A stretch of DNA of 64,000 bases, from assembly GCF_008329705.1 (NCBI RefSeq), contig NZ_VTSX01000009.1, forward strand, positions 95,903 to 159,902, written 5' to 3'. The notes below the pieces were generated by a model. The model saw only the letters and a list, made by a program, of their open reading frames with translations. It searched no databases and had not been told where the DNA came from. Source of the stretch: Chryseobacterium sp. SN22. Its GTDB lineage: Bacteria; Bacteroidota; Bacteroidia; Flavobacteriales; Weeksellaceae. Position numbers and translations under genes: made by a program. Positions 20,849 through 28,198 of this stretch are shown in pieces; the stretch's first letter is position 1, and the number at the start of each line of letters is the position of its first letter.

Positions 20849-20880
20849 AAATCCCGGACTTATGTTCCGGGATTTTTTTA
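20849..20880 (+). terminator. Terminator of gltA
   Basis: AAATCCCGGA (20849-20858) pairs with TCCGGGATTT (20866-20875) and is followed by a T run: a textbook intrinsic terminator. Confidence 0.9.
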
Positions 20881-20907
20881 TGTTGCCGAATTTTCTTAAT
20901 TTAAAGT

Positions 20908-21393
20908 ATGGAAAACCTGCAGCCCTATCCGGCAAAAAATACAATCCGCATTATCGTTGCCCTGTATATTCTTTACGGGCTTATCCTTATGATTGAAACC
21001 TTTGATTTCCTTGAAATGCTTCATACCAAACCTAAAGATCATCATCCAACGTATGACCTGGTAAATGTTATTTTTTACCAGATGGAAATGATCATCTGTT
21101 TTGTATGTGCATTCAGTTTTATCATTCTTATCTCTACGAAACAATCGGTTACCACATGGCTTTTTACAACAATCCTGCTTTTGCTTTTCAGAGCATCTAG
21201 CGTCTATTACCTTTATTTTTATGAAACCGAAGAACGATGGGTACCGTTTATCTATAAAGAAGCCAATGATTTCAGTACCTTATTCAGGAGAACTTTTGTT
21301 CCTGCACAGCTGATCCTTAATAGCATTGCAATAATTGCCCTGTCCAAAAATTATTTCCAAAACCGTAAAGTAACAAAAAATAACCTGCCGTAA
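20908..21393 (+). CDS. Four-helix integral membrane protein, unknown function
   Basis: A 161-residue protein with four predicted membrane segments: about residues 12-32 (IRIIVALYILYGLILMI), 57-77 (VIFYQMEMIICFVCAF), 84-103 (WLFTTILLLLFRASSVYYL) and 132-150 (VPAQLILNSIAIIALS). No motif recognised. It lies between the gltA terminator and a convergent RiPP-like precursor, sharing a hairpin with it. Accommodation of the peptide (for example immunity) would be speculation. Confidence 0.75.
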   Translation: MENLQPYPAKNTIRIIVALYILYGLILMIETFDFLEMLHTKPKDHHPTYDLVNVIFYQMEMIICFVCAFSFIILISTKQSVTTWLFTTILLLLFRASSVYYLYFYETEERWVPFIYKEANDFSTLFRRTFVPAQLILNSIAIIALSKNYFQNRKVTKNNLP

Positions 21394-21403
21394 ATAGCAG
21401 GTT
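21382..21403. terminator. Bidirectional hairpin between convergent genes
   Basis: AACCTGC (21382-21388) pairs with GCAGGTT (21397-21403). It overlaps the stop region of the membrane protein and can end transcripts arriving from either side. Confidence 0.6.
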
Positions 21404-21411
21404 TAATTTGA

Positions 21412-21573
21412 TTAAGGACATTGGCAGCGGTCGCAGGTCCAAATTGTACAGGCTCCTGTTTCAAAGTCCCACTCGCAACAGCGCCTTGCTGCAGAAGCCC
21501 CTCCGATAATTGCTTTTTGCTGATCTCTTCTGAGTTTTTGTGCATTTTTCAGCACAGGATTCTTTGTTTTCAT
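21412..21573 (-). CDS. RiPP-like precursor peptide: double-glycine leader, six-Cys core
   Basis: A 53-residue peptide. The leader MKTKNPVLKNAQKLRR, then DQQKAIIGG, is basic and amphipathic and ends in a double glycine at residues 24-25, the hallmark of peptides cleaved by C39-type peptidase exporters. The 28-residue core begins ASAARRCC and holds six Cys (32, 33, 42, 47, 50, 52), two Trp and several acidic residues. This resembles the Chryseobacterium bacteriocin-like peptide group, whose leaders end in GG. No maturase, C39 transporter or immunity gene is visible nearby, so any processing machinery would be elsewhere. It has its own promoter and an inverted repeat just upstream. Confidence 0.75.
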   Translation of the reverse strand: MKTKNPVLKNAQKLRRDQQKAIIGGASAARRCCEWDFETGACTIWTCDRCQCP

Positions 21574-21599
21574 ACTGAATGGTTTTAATGATTGATGTT

Positions 21600-21629
21600 T
21601 AGTGATTTACCATATTTGGTATATCACTA
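21600..21629 (-). promoter_or_regulatory. Inverted repeat at the start site of the RiPP-like gene
   Basis: Twelve-base arms TAGTGATTTACC (21600-21611) and GGTATATCACTA (21618-21629) pair with one mismatch around a 6-base loop. The repeat begins inside the -7 box and covers the likely start site, so it could be a repressor operator or a 5' hairpin in the leader. Confidence 0.55.
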
Positions 21630-21660
21630 AGGTATGAATTTTAATTTAACCATAATCAAA
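21627..21660 (-). promoter_or_regulatory. Promoter of the RiPP-like gene
   Basis: On the minus strand, TTTG (21657-21660) lies 22 bases before TACCTTAG (21627-21634). The -7 box differs from TAnnTTTG at one position, and the spacer is one base longer than usual. A leader of about 45 bases follows. Confidence 0.5.
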
Positions 21661-21837
21661 AAAAATCAAAAAAAGAACGGTTAAAAAATATCTGCTAAAA
21701 CCTATTCATTCAGAGATAAAACGTACAGAAATTTAACCTGACAACAATAACAACCTGGCATCACGGGCAATGGTAGAATTATCTGTCTGTATGCCCTGAA
21801 AAAAGGCCTGAAAGTTTCCCAGATTCAGCCCTTTACT

Positions 21838-21845
21838 TATATTTG
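21838..21845 (+). promoter_or_regulatory. -7 box of the first amidinohydrolase gene
   Basis: TATATTTG is a perfect TAnnTTTG match; TTTC (21815-21818) sits 19 bases upstream as a near-consensus -33 box. The start codon is 18 bases downstream. Confidence 0.65.
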
Positions 21846-21863
21846 TAGCATTGCATAATCTTT

Positions 21864-22778
21864 ATGAAACTAAATATAAAAAACGAGACAGGCAGGCTGA
21901 AGTCGGTGGTTTTAGGGCAACCCAATTCAATGGGTCCGGTGCCTGTGCTGTTGGACAGCTATGACGCAAAATCGTATCACTCAATTGAAAATAATCTATA
22001 TCCGAAAGAGTCGGAAATCATCAGTGAAATGAACGCTTTTGAAGCGGTTTTGAAAAAGTATGATGTAGAAGTATTCCGGCCGGACATTATCGAAGATTAC
22101 AACCAGGTTTTTGCCAGGGATGTGGCCTTTGTAATTGATGATAAAATGATCATCTCCAACGTCATTGCAGACCGTGCGGATGAGCAGGAAGCCTATAAAA
22201 CCGTTTTTGAAAAAGTAGCTTGGAGGAAGATCATCAACCTTCCGGAGACTGCCCATATTGAAGGAGGAGATGTGATTGTATGGGACGATTTCCTGTTTAT
22301 CGGAACCTGTTTCAGCGAAGACTACCGGAACTATAAAACAGCCAGGACCAACGAATACGCGATTGAAATCCTGAAAGAATATTTTCCAAAGAAAAGAATC
22401 ATCGACCTGGAACTGAAGAAAAATGATAAGGTACCCTTTGAAGGCATTCTGCATCTGGACTGCACTTTCAACCCGATCAGTAAAGACAAATGTATCATCT
22501 ACAAAGACGGATTTGTTGATGAAAGCGATTACCGCCTGATCATTGATATTTTCGGGGAAGAAAACTGTTTCCATGTAACGGCAGAGGAAATGTTTGAAAT
22601 GAACCCGAATATTTTCTCAATCTCCCCGGAAATCGTTGTCTCAGATAAGACCTTCACCCGAATGAACAACCACTTGAGAAACGAATGGGGCATCACCGTA
22701 GAAGAAATTCCGTACCGCGAAATCTCAAAGATGGGAGGATTGCTGAGGTGTTCTACGATGCCGTTGGTGAGAGAGTAA
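21864..22778 (+). CDS. Arginine deiminase/amidinotransferase superfamily hydrolase
   Basis: A 304-residue member of the guanidino-group modifying superfamily (arginine deiminase, DDAH, amidinotransferases). The expected catalytic set is visible: FARDVAF and EGGDV for the acidic residues, HLDCTF for the catalytic His, and RCSTMPL for the nucleophilic Cys near the C terminus. It probably acts on arginine or a related guanidine compound, releasing citrulline or transferring an amidino group; the exact substrate cannot be read. The related CtlX-type gene is 843 bases downstream, so the two may serve one arginine/citrulline route. It has its own near-consensus promoter. Confidence 0.85.
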   Translation: MKLNIKNETGRLKSVVLGQPNSMGPVPVLLDSYDAKSYHSIENNLYPKESEIISEMNAFEAVLKKYDVEVFRPDIIEDYNQVFARDVAFVIDDKMIISNVIADRADEQEAYKTVFEKVAWRKIINLPETAHIEGGDVIVWDDFLFIGTCFSEDYRNYKTARTNEYAIEILKEYFPKKRIIDLELKKNDKVPFEGILHLDCTFNPISKDKCIIYKDGFVDESDYRLIIDIFGEENCFHVTAEEMFEMNPNIFSISPEIVVSDKTFTRMNNHLRNEWGITVEEIPYREISKMGGLLRCSTMPLVRE

Positions 22779-22879
22779 TCAGGTGATAGAGTGAGAGGGT
22801 AATAGGGTAAGAGTATTTCTGTTGTTACAGGATTAGTGAGAAGTTATTGATATTTTTTATTTTAGTTAAAAATACACAG

Positions 22880-23274
22880 ATGTCAACAATTAAATTCACC
22901 AGGATCTGAAGGTTTATCAGAAATCTTTTGAGGCTGCCATAGAAATTTACAGGATTTTAAAAAAAAATTCCAAAGAAAAATTTACTCACTTACAGATCAG
23001 ATCAGAAGATCTTCGATATCCGTTTCTGCCAACATTAGTGAAGCCTGGGGTAAAAGAAAAGTATGAGAAGTCTTTTATCACCAAACTCATAGATTCAGAA
23101 GGCGAAGCCCGAGAAACTCAGACATGGCTCCATTTTGCACCACCTTGTCAATATATTAACGAAGAACAATTTAAAATATCAAATAATTATTACTATCAAA
23201 TAATTGGAATGCTGGTCAATATGATGAGTCAATCAAAAAACTGGTGTCCTTTAATAATAAAAACAATAAAATAA
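22880..23274 (+). pseudogene. Frameshifted four-helix-bundle protein (23S rRNA-IVP/TIGR02436 type)
   Basis: Conceptual translation across three frames recovers the family: STIKF then DLKVYQKSFEAAIEIYRILKK, then TDQIRRSS...SANISEAWGKRK, then YEKSFITKLIDSEGEARETQTWL and GMLVNMMSQSKNWCPL. At least three frame changes are needed: a lost T near 22897, one in the A-rich stretch near 22958-22985, and an extra G near 23057. The conserved residues are otherwise well kept, so the inactivation looks recent. The open frame at 23038-23274 is only its 3' part. Confidence 0.85.
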
Positions 23275-23363
23275 ATTTCAATCAACAATAGAGGTTTTAG
23301 AGTAGAAGTGTTTTAGTATTGAAGAGTTTGAGAGTGTTGTGGAGTTAGAAAGTTAATTTAGAG

Positions 23364-23430
23364 TATTATTGATATTTTTCTGATTTCAGTTAAAATACAA
23401 ATATGACGATAATTAAATTTTATCAGATTC
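23364..23430 (+). repeat. Second copy of the pseudogene's 5' region
   Basis: The stretch TATTGATATTTTT...CAGTTAAAATAC followed by an ATG and ATAATTAAATT closely parallels 22843-22910, covering the upstream region and first codons of the four-helix-bundle gene. It appears to be an eroded duplicate that stops after about seven codons. Confidence 0.6.
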
Positions 23431-23455
23431 TCATCGTATACAAACCCATAAAAAG

Positions 23456-23463
23456 TAAATTTG
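23456..23463 (+). promoter_or_regulatory. -7 box overlapping the octamer array
   Basis: TAAATTTG is a perfect -7 match, and its last G is the first base of the GCACTAAA array. No good -33 box is seen upstream. If used, the array would form most of the 5' leader of the CtlX gene. Confidence 0.45.
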
Positions 23464-23598
23464 CACTAAAGCACTAAAGCACTAAAGCACTAAAGCACTA
23501 AAGCACTAAAGCACTAAAGCACTAAAGCACTAAAGCACTAAAGCACTAAAGCACTAAAGCACTAAAGCACTAAAGCACTAAAGCACTAAAACACTAAA
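23463..23598 (+). repeat. GCACTAAA tandem octamer array, 17 units
   Basis: Sixteen perfect head-to-tail GCACTAAA units (23463-23590) are followed by one ACACTAAA variant. The array ends 22 bases before the start codon of the CtlX-type gene. It is a simple-sequence tract prone to slippage, not a CRISPR: there are no spacers. Confidence 0.95.
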
Positions 23599-23620
23599 CC
23601 CATAACCCTCCTACCCGCAT

Positions 23621-24544
23621 ATGCAGACAACAGATACCGTACTCATGATAGAACCAATTGCATTTGGCTTTAATGAGGAAACCGCAAAAAACAATTATTT
23701 CCAGACCGAACAGAAGGGCTTCGACATCCAATTCAGGGCTTTGTCAGAATTTAAAATGTTCGTTGAAAAGCTGAGGAGTAAAGGCATCAATGTCATTACC
23801 ATAAAAGATACTTTGGATCCGCATACACCGGATTCTATTTTCCCGAACAACTGGGTAAGCTTCCACCGGGACGGAAAAGTCGTACTGTACCCGATGTTCG
23901 CCTCCAACAGGAGGGTTGAAAGAAGAGAAGACATTATTGAAACGATAAAAAAACAAGGATTTGAAGTTGCTGAGATCGACGACTGGTCTTTACCCGAAAC
24001 CCAGGGACACTTCCTGGAAGGGACTGGCAGTATGATTTTCGACCATGATAACAGAATCGCTTATGGCTCGGTTTCATTAAGGCTGGATGAAAACCTCTTC
24101 AGGGAATTCTGTGAAAAGTATGGTTTCACACCGGTGGTATTCCATTCTTTCCAGACTGTAGGCGAGGAAAGACTGCCAATCTACCACACCAACGTCATGA
24201 TGTGTGTAGCTGACAAATTTGTTGTGATCTGCCTGGATTGCATCGATAATGAGCTGGAAAGAAGCAAAGTGATCGAAACCATTAAAAATTCAGGAAAAGA
24301 AATCATTGAAATTTCCGAAGAGCAGATGCAGCAGTTTGCCGGGAATATGCTTCAGGTACAGAACAAAGGCGGTGAAAAATTCCTGATCATGAGCGAAACC
24401 GCATACAAATCATTAAGTGAAGAACAGGTGGCAGCCATCGAAAAATACTGCGAAATCATCTACTCGGACCTGAATACCATCGAAGTAAACGGCGGAGGCA
24501 GTGCCCGCTGTATGCTGGCTGAGGTTTTCCTGCCGAAAAAATGA
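23621..24544 (+). CDS. ctlX: CtlX-type amidinotransferase/citrulline-associated hydrolase
   Basis: A 307-residue member of the same guanidino-modifying superfamily as the gene at 21864, but of the CtlX branch. Motifs seen are FPNNWVSFH, HFLEGTGSMIFD (acidic residues), YHTNVMMCV (catalytic His) and GGGSARCMLAEVF with the nucleophilic Cys at the end. The branch is associated with citrulline/arginine use in Bacteroidota; substrate assignment rests on family knowledge. Its 5' leader contains the octamer array, and a hairpin follows the gene. Confidence 0.85.
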   Translation: MQTTDTVLMIEPIAFGFNEETAKNNYFQTEQKGFDIQFRALSEFKMFVEKLRSKGINVITIKDTLDPHTPDSIFPNNWVSFHRDGKVVLYPMFASNRRVERREDIIETIKKQGFEVAEIDDWSLPETQGHFLEGTGSMIFDHDNRIAYGSVSLRLDENLFREFCEKYGFTPVVFHSFQTVGEERLPIYHTNVMMCVADKFVVICLDCIDNELERSKVIETIKNSGKEIIEISEEQMQQFAGNMLQVQNKGGEKFLIMSETAYKSLSEEQVAAIEKYCEIIYSDLNTIEVNGGGSARCMLAEVFLPKK

Positions 24545-24591
24545 AAGTTTGAAAGAATATTTTAATAGCCAGGTTTATACCTGAACTGATA

Positions 24592-24640
24592 AAAATTCCG
24601 GAATCATGTCAGGATGTCGTCTGATTGGATCCGGAATTTT
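24592..24640 (+). terminator. Long-loop hairpin after ctlX
   Basis: AAAATTCCGGA (24592-24602) pairs perfectly with TCCGGAATTTT (24630-24640) around a 27-base loop. A smaller hairpin, CAGGT/ACCTG, precedes it. Probably the ctlX terminator. Confidence 0.55.
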
Positions 24641-24805
24641 GATTTATAAACCAGGTATAAGCTTTTCTTTTGGTTATAATTTATGATTATAAACGAAACA
24701 AGGAAGAGATATTAGCAACTAATTTTTAAATGATCCTGCTTTTCGGAAAATTAGAACTAAGATTTAAAAATAAAGAAGAAAATAGAGCATGGTTTCACTT
24801 CTGTG

Positions 24806-25087
24806 GTGGGAAAAATCGGAAGGGATTATCTTACAGAAGGTGATACAATAAATGAAACGTATTATCTGTAAAAGAATTAGATTTAGAATCAGGTTTCAGC
24901 GTAAGTCACAGCTATATGATCCACAGATATTTGGATGATGAAAGATTTATAGGTGTTTTCTCTTTGAGAGTAAAGAGCTGAAAGCAATAGAGAAATTGAA
25001 AAACAAAATGGATTTATTCTGTATTCTAATGATTTCGATATTAGTGAGCTAGAAATAAATAAGCTTTTCTGGAAATCGGGCTTTTAA
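24806..25087 (+). pseudogene. Decayed gene of unknown family
   Basis: Reading across stops and frames gives protein-like text: VGKIGRDYLTEGDTINETYYL, stop, KELDLESGFSVSHSYMIHRYLDDERFIGVF, then ESKELKAIEKLKNK and GFILYSNDFDISELEINKLFWKSGF before a final stop. The composition and acidic/aromatic pattern look like a real protein with one stop and at least two frameshifts. I do not recognise the family. Confidence 0.45.
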
Positions 25088-25270
25088 TGATGTATCAATA
25101 TTTAAATTATTTGATAATTAAAAAGACCAGTATTTCAATTGCTTCTTTACCAAACCGAATCCCTCGCCACCTGTGAGGGATTTACATTTTAAACCGTCAT
25201 CCATAAAATTTCAGATCCTATTTTCTTGAATAACAAATTACAATCCTGACACCCATTAAAAAAACTTACC

Positions 25271-25278
25271 TATTTTTG
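25271..25278 (+). promoter_or_regulatory. -7 box of the GH43-like gene
   Basis: TATTTTTG is a perfect TAnnTTTG match, 21 bases before the ATG. The -33 box is not evident. Confidence 0.5.
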
Positions 25279-25299
25279 TGAAATAAGAAACCATAGATT

Positions 25300-27057
25300 A
25301 TGCAGAAGTATTTCCTGATGTTCCTGATGCTGTTTGGAGCGTTGAGCCTGAAAGCTCAGCAGAAGACATTTTGTAACCCGATCAATATCGATTACGGGTA
25401 CACCCCGTTTGAGGTCTTTTCCAAACAGGGAAAACACCGGGCAACAGCCGATCCGGTGATCGTTAATTTTAAAAACAAGCTCTTTCTTTTTTCAACCAAT
25501 CAGGAAGGGTACTGGTACAGTGACGATATGCTCGACTGGAAATTCGTGAAAAGGAAATTCCTGAGAGACAACAAATACATCCACGACCTGAACGCGCCGG
25601 CCGTCTGGGCGATGAAAGATACGCTGTATGTTTTCGGTTCTACCTGGGAACAGGATTTCCCGATCTGGAAAAGTACCAACCCGACCAAAGACGACTGGAA
25701 AATCGCCGTGGACACGCTAAAGGTAGGCGCATGGGACCCGGCTTTTCATTATGATGAAGACAAGAACAAACTGTACCTGTACTGGGGTTCCAGCAACGAA
25801 TGGCCTTTGTTGGGTACGGAAGTGAAAACAAATACTTTGCAGTCGGAAGGTTTTGTAAAACCTATTTTAAGATTAAAACCCGAAGACCACGGCTGGGAAC
25901 GGTTCGGGGAATACAACGACAACGTTTTCCTGCAACCTTTCGTAGAAGGAGCGTGGATGACAAAGCACAACGGGAAATACTACATGCAGTACGGGGCACC
26001 GGCTACTGAATTCAGCGGATATTCCGATGGGGTCTATGTCAGCAACAAGCCTTTGGAGGGTTTTGAATACCAACAGCACAATCCGTTTTCCTACAAGCCT
26101 GGAGGTTTTGCCAGGGGAGCGGGACACGGAGCGACTTTTGAGGATAACTATAAAAACTGGTGGCATATTTCCACGATTTTCATTTCCACGAAAAACAATT
26201 TCGAAAGAAGGCTCGGAATCTGGCCTGCAGGATTCGATAAGGATGATGTAATGTACTGCAACACGGCGTATGGTGATTATCCGACCTATCTTCCGCAATA
26301 TGCCCAGGGGAAAGATTTTTCAAAAGGGCTGTTTGCCGGCTGGATGCTGTTGAATTATAACAAACCGGTTCAGGTGTCTTCGACGTTGGGCGGCTACCAT
26401 TCCAACTATGCGGTGGATGAAGATATTAAAACCTACTGGAGTGCCAGAACAGGCGATAAAGGCGAATGGTTCCAGACCGATCTGGGAGAAGTTTCCACCG
26501 TCAATGCTATTCAGATCAACTATGCAGACCAGGATGCCGAATTTATGGGGAAAACGATGGGTAAAATGCATCAGTATAAAATCTACGGCTCCGATGACGG
26601 TAAAAAATGGAAGGTGATTGTGGATAAAAGCAAAAATACAAAGGATGTCCCGCACGATTACGTAGAACTGGAAAAACCGGCCCAGGCCAGGTTCCTGAAG
26701 ATGGAAAACCTGAAAATGCCGACAGGAAAATTTGCCCTCAGCGGATTCAGGGTTTTCGGAAAAGGAGCGGGAGCCGTTCCGGGAAAAGTTCAGAATTTCG
26801 TCCCGCTGAGAGCAGACCCTAAAAAGTACGGCGAAAGAAGAAGCATCTGGATGAAATGGCAGCAGAATCCCGAAGCTGACGGATACGTGATCTATTGGGG
26901 AAAATCACCGGATAAGCTATACGGAAGCATTATGGTGTACGGTAAAAACGAATATTTCTTCACGGGAGCCGACCGCACCGATTCCTATTATTTCCGGATC
27001 GAAGCCTTCAATGCCAACGGGATTTCAGAAAAATCAGAAATTTTTAAATCAGAATAA
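25300..27057 (+). CDS. Secreted GH43-like glycosidase with F5/8-C and FN3-like domains
   Basis: A 585-residue exported protein (signal peptide ending LSLKAQ). Residues about 25-345 look like a five-bladed beta-propeller of the GH43 superfamily: TADPVIVNFKNKLFLFST near the start carries the catalytic-base type Asp, and GAWDPAFHYDEDKNKLYLYWG supplies a second Asp. Residues about 350-470 (VSSTLGGYHSNYAVDEDIKT, then YWSAR...WFQTDLG...IYGSDDGKKW) form an F5/8 type C (discoidin/CBM32-like) sugar-binding domain. About 480-580 is a fibronectin-III-like module (WMKWQQNPEADGYVIYWG). It probably trims side chains of plant or host polysaccharides; the exact glycan is unknown. No SusC/D partners are adjacent. 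Confidence 0.8.
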   Translation: MQKYFLMFLMLFGALSLKAQQKTFCNPINIDYGYTPFEVFSKQGKHRATADPVIVNFKNKLFLFSTNQEGYWYSDDMLDWKFVKRKFLRDNKYIHDLNAPAVWAMKDTLYVFGSTWEQDFPIWKSTNPTKDDWKIAVDTLKVGAWDPAFHYDEDKNKLYLYWGSSNEWPLLGTEVKTNTLQSEGFVKPILRLKPEDHGWERFGEYNDNVFLQPFVEGAWMTKHNGKYYMQYGAPATEFSGYSDGVYVSNKPLEGFEYQQHNPFSYKPGGFARGAGHGATFEDNYKNWWHISTIFISTKNNFERRLGIWPAGFDKDDVMYCNTAYGDYPTYLPQYAQGKDFSKGLFAGWMLLNYNKPVQVSSTLGGYHSNYAVDEDIKTYWSARTGDKGEWFQTDLGEVSTVNAIQINYADQDAEFMGKTMGKMHQYKIYGSDDGKKWKVIVDKSKNTKDVPHDYVELEKPAQARFLKMENLKMPTGKFALSGFRVFGKGAGAVPGKVQNFVPLRADPKKYGERRSIWMKWQQNPEADGYVIYWGKSPDKLYGSIMVYGKNEYFFTGADRTDSYYFRIEAFNANGISEKSEIFKSE

Positions 27058-27222
27058 AACAATCAGAATATTCTCATTAAACTAAATAAAATTCGTGATA
27101 AAAGGCTCTGTGTTCTTTGTTAAGTTTACGGCTTTGTAAGACTTAAAAACACTTAAGCTTTAAAAACACTTTGTGGTCTCTGTGTTAAAATAGTCTTAAG
27201 ATCAAAAAGATTATCAAATAAT

Positions 27223-27245
27223 AGACGCTTTGAAATTTTCAGAGC
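27223..27245. terminator. Bidirectional hairpin between convergent genes
   Basis: ACGCTTTGAAA (27223-27233) pairs with TTTCAGAGCGT (27235-27245) with one G-T pair; outer T- and A-rich flanks allow termination in both directions. A tight apex means the real loop opens by a few pairs. Confidence 0.55.
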
Positions 27246-27247
27246 GT

Positions 27248-28099
27248 TTATTTTTTATCCACCTTTTTCAGGAAATCCTCAATCTTCCCAACTAAAAATG
27301 ATGCATGAGGCGGCTGCTCCCATCCCACATGATTGCCGTTGAATTCATACGATTCATGATATACTTTGTTTTGGACTAATGCCGAATCCAGAATCTTCTT
27401 CTGAGAAACCGGGACCACGTGATCTGCCGTTCCGTAGTATGAAAGGGTAGGAGCTGAGGCTGGAGTGATCCAATGCACCGGGCTTCCGAAATCCATCAAT
27501 GAAAGCTTACTCTCAACAATTTTCGGATTGATGAGGTGCTTTTCAACATAACTGTAATCGTCGTAATTTTTAAATCCCGGATCGTTCAGATCTGCCGGGC
27601 CGACAATATTCACCACCGCCTTTACTTTCTTTTCCCGGTCGTCATGATAGGCATAAAACATCGAAAGGTGGCCGCCGGCACTGTTGCCCAGAAGAATATA
27701 TTTCGGTTTGGTATTTAGTTTCTTTTCAATAAAATTCATAGCGGTTCTTATATCATCGGTTTGGTCGGGAAGCGCAAAACGGATTGTAGAAGCCAGCCGG
27801 TATTCCAGATTAACGAAAACCCTATCGGGAAATTTCTTCATCAGGTCGAAAGTAAAGCTGGTAAGCTGCGATTTTCTTCCGCCGCGCCACCCTCCGCCGT
27901 GAATGATGATGAAAACATTGTTGGTGTCCCCGGTCTTTTCCGGAATGTAGAGATCCATTTTCTGGTCAGCATCCTGGCCATAGGCGATATTCTGTTCTGC
28001 TCTGAACGAAATGTTATTTCCCAGATCAACGGTTTTCTGCCGGCAGCCCGAAAGCATAATGATCATAACACTTAAAAAAAACAACAGACACTTTTTCAT
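27248..28099 (-). CDS. Lipoprotein alpha/beta hydrolase (BD-FAE/HSL-like esterase)
   Basis: A 283-residue envelope lipoprotein (lipobox LSGC, Cys19). It has the oxyanion-hole motif HGGGW at residues 67-71 and the nucleophile elbow GNSAGG with Ser140. A catalytic Asp lies in YGTADHVVP and a His in NGNHVGW. This is the arrangement of small carboxylesterases acting on acetylated or feruloylated carbohydrate. The convergent GH43-like enzyme next door makes a role in polysaccharide deacylation plausible, but that is inference. Confidence 0.85.
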   Translation of the reverse strand: MKKCLLFFLSVMIIMLSGCRQKTVDLGNNISFRAEQNIAYGQDADQKMDLYIPEKTGDTNNVFIIIHGGGWRGGRKSQLTSFTFDLMKKFPDRVFVNLEYRLASTIRFALPDQTDDIRTAMNFIEKKLNTKPKYILLGNSAGGHLSMFYAYHDDREKKVKAVVNIVGPADLNDPGFKNYDDYSYVEKHLINPKIVESKLSLMDFGSPVHWITPASAPTLSYYGTADHVVPVSQKKILDSALVQNKVYHESYEFNGNHVGWEQPPHASFLVGKIEDFLKKVDKK

Positions 28100-28135
28100 C
28101 AGATTTATTTTGAATTAATAATCTAAAAATAAAAA

Positions 28136-28159
28136 AACTCGCCGATTTCCCGGCGAGTT
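28136..28159 (-). terminator. Terminator of the outer-membrane barrel gene
   Basis: On the minus strand AACTCGCCG pairs with CGGCGAGTT around a 6-base loop and runs into seven Ts: a strong intrinsic terminator between this gene and the downstream esterase. Confidence 0.9.
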
Positions 28160-28198
28160 ACTACAAAAATAATATATAAATATGAAGAAATGATTGGC

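Larger units (their letters stand above)
22779..23620. other. 842-base interval with a pseudogene, a duplicated fragment and an octamer array
   Basis: Non-coding stretch between two related enzymes. It holds low-complexity TAG/GAG-rich flanks, the frameshifted four-helix-bundle gene (22880-23274), a second copy of that gene's 5' region (23364-23430), and the GCACTAAA array (23463-23598). Confidence 0.75.
24545..25299. other. 755-base interval with hairpins and a decayed gene
   Basis: Contains the ctlX terminator-like hairpin, a broken reading frame (24806-25087), a further 8-bp hairpin AATCCCTC/GAGGGATT (25158-25182), and a -7 box for the next gene. No intact gene. Confidence 0.6.

Noticed and set aside
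21351..21545. 64-codon minus-strand frame overlapping the RiPP-like gene
   Set aside because: It is in a different frame, would read through the terminator into the membrane-protein gene, and lacks a leader or Cys pattern; the 53-residue frame fits a known precursor layout better.
23463..23598. CRISPR-like array
   Set aside because: The repeat unit is 8 bases, contiguous, without spacers or cas genes nearby; it is a simple tandem repeat.
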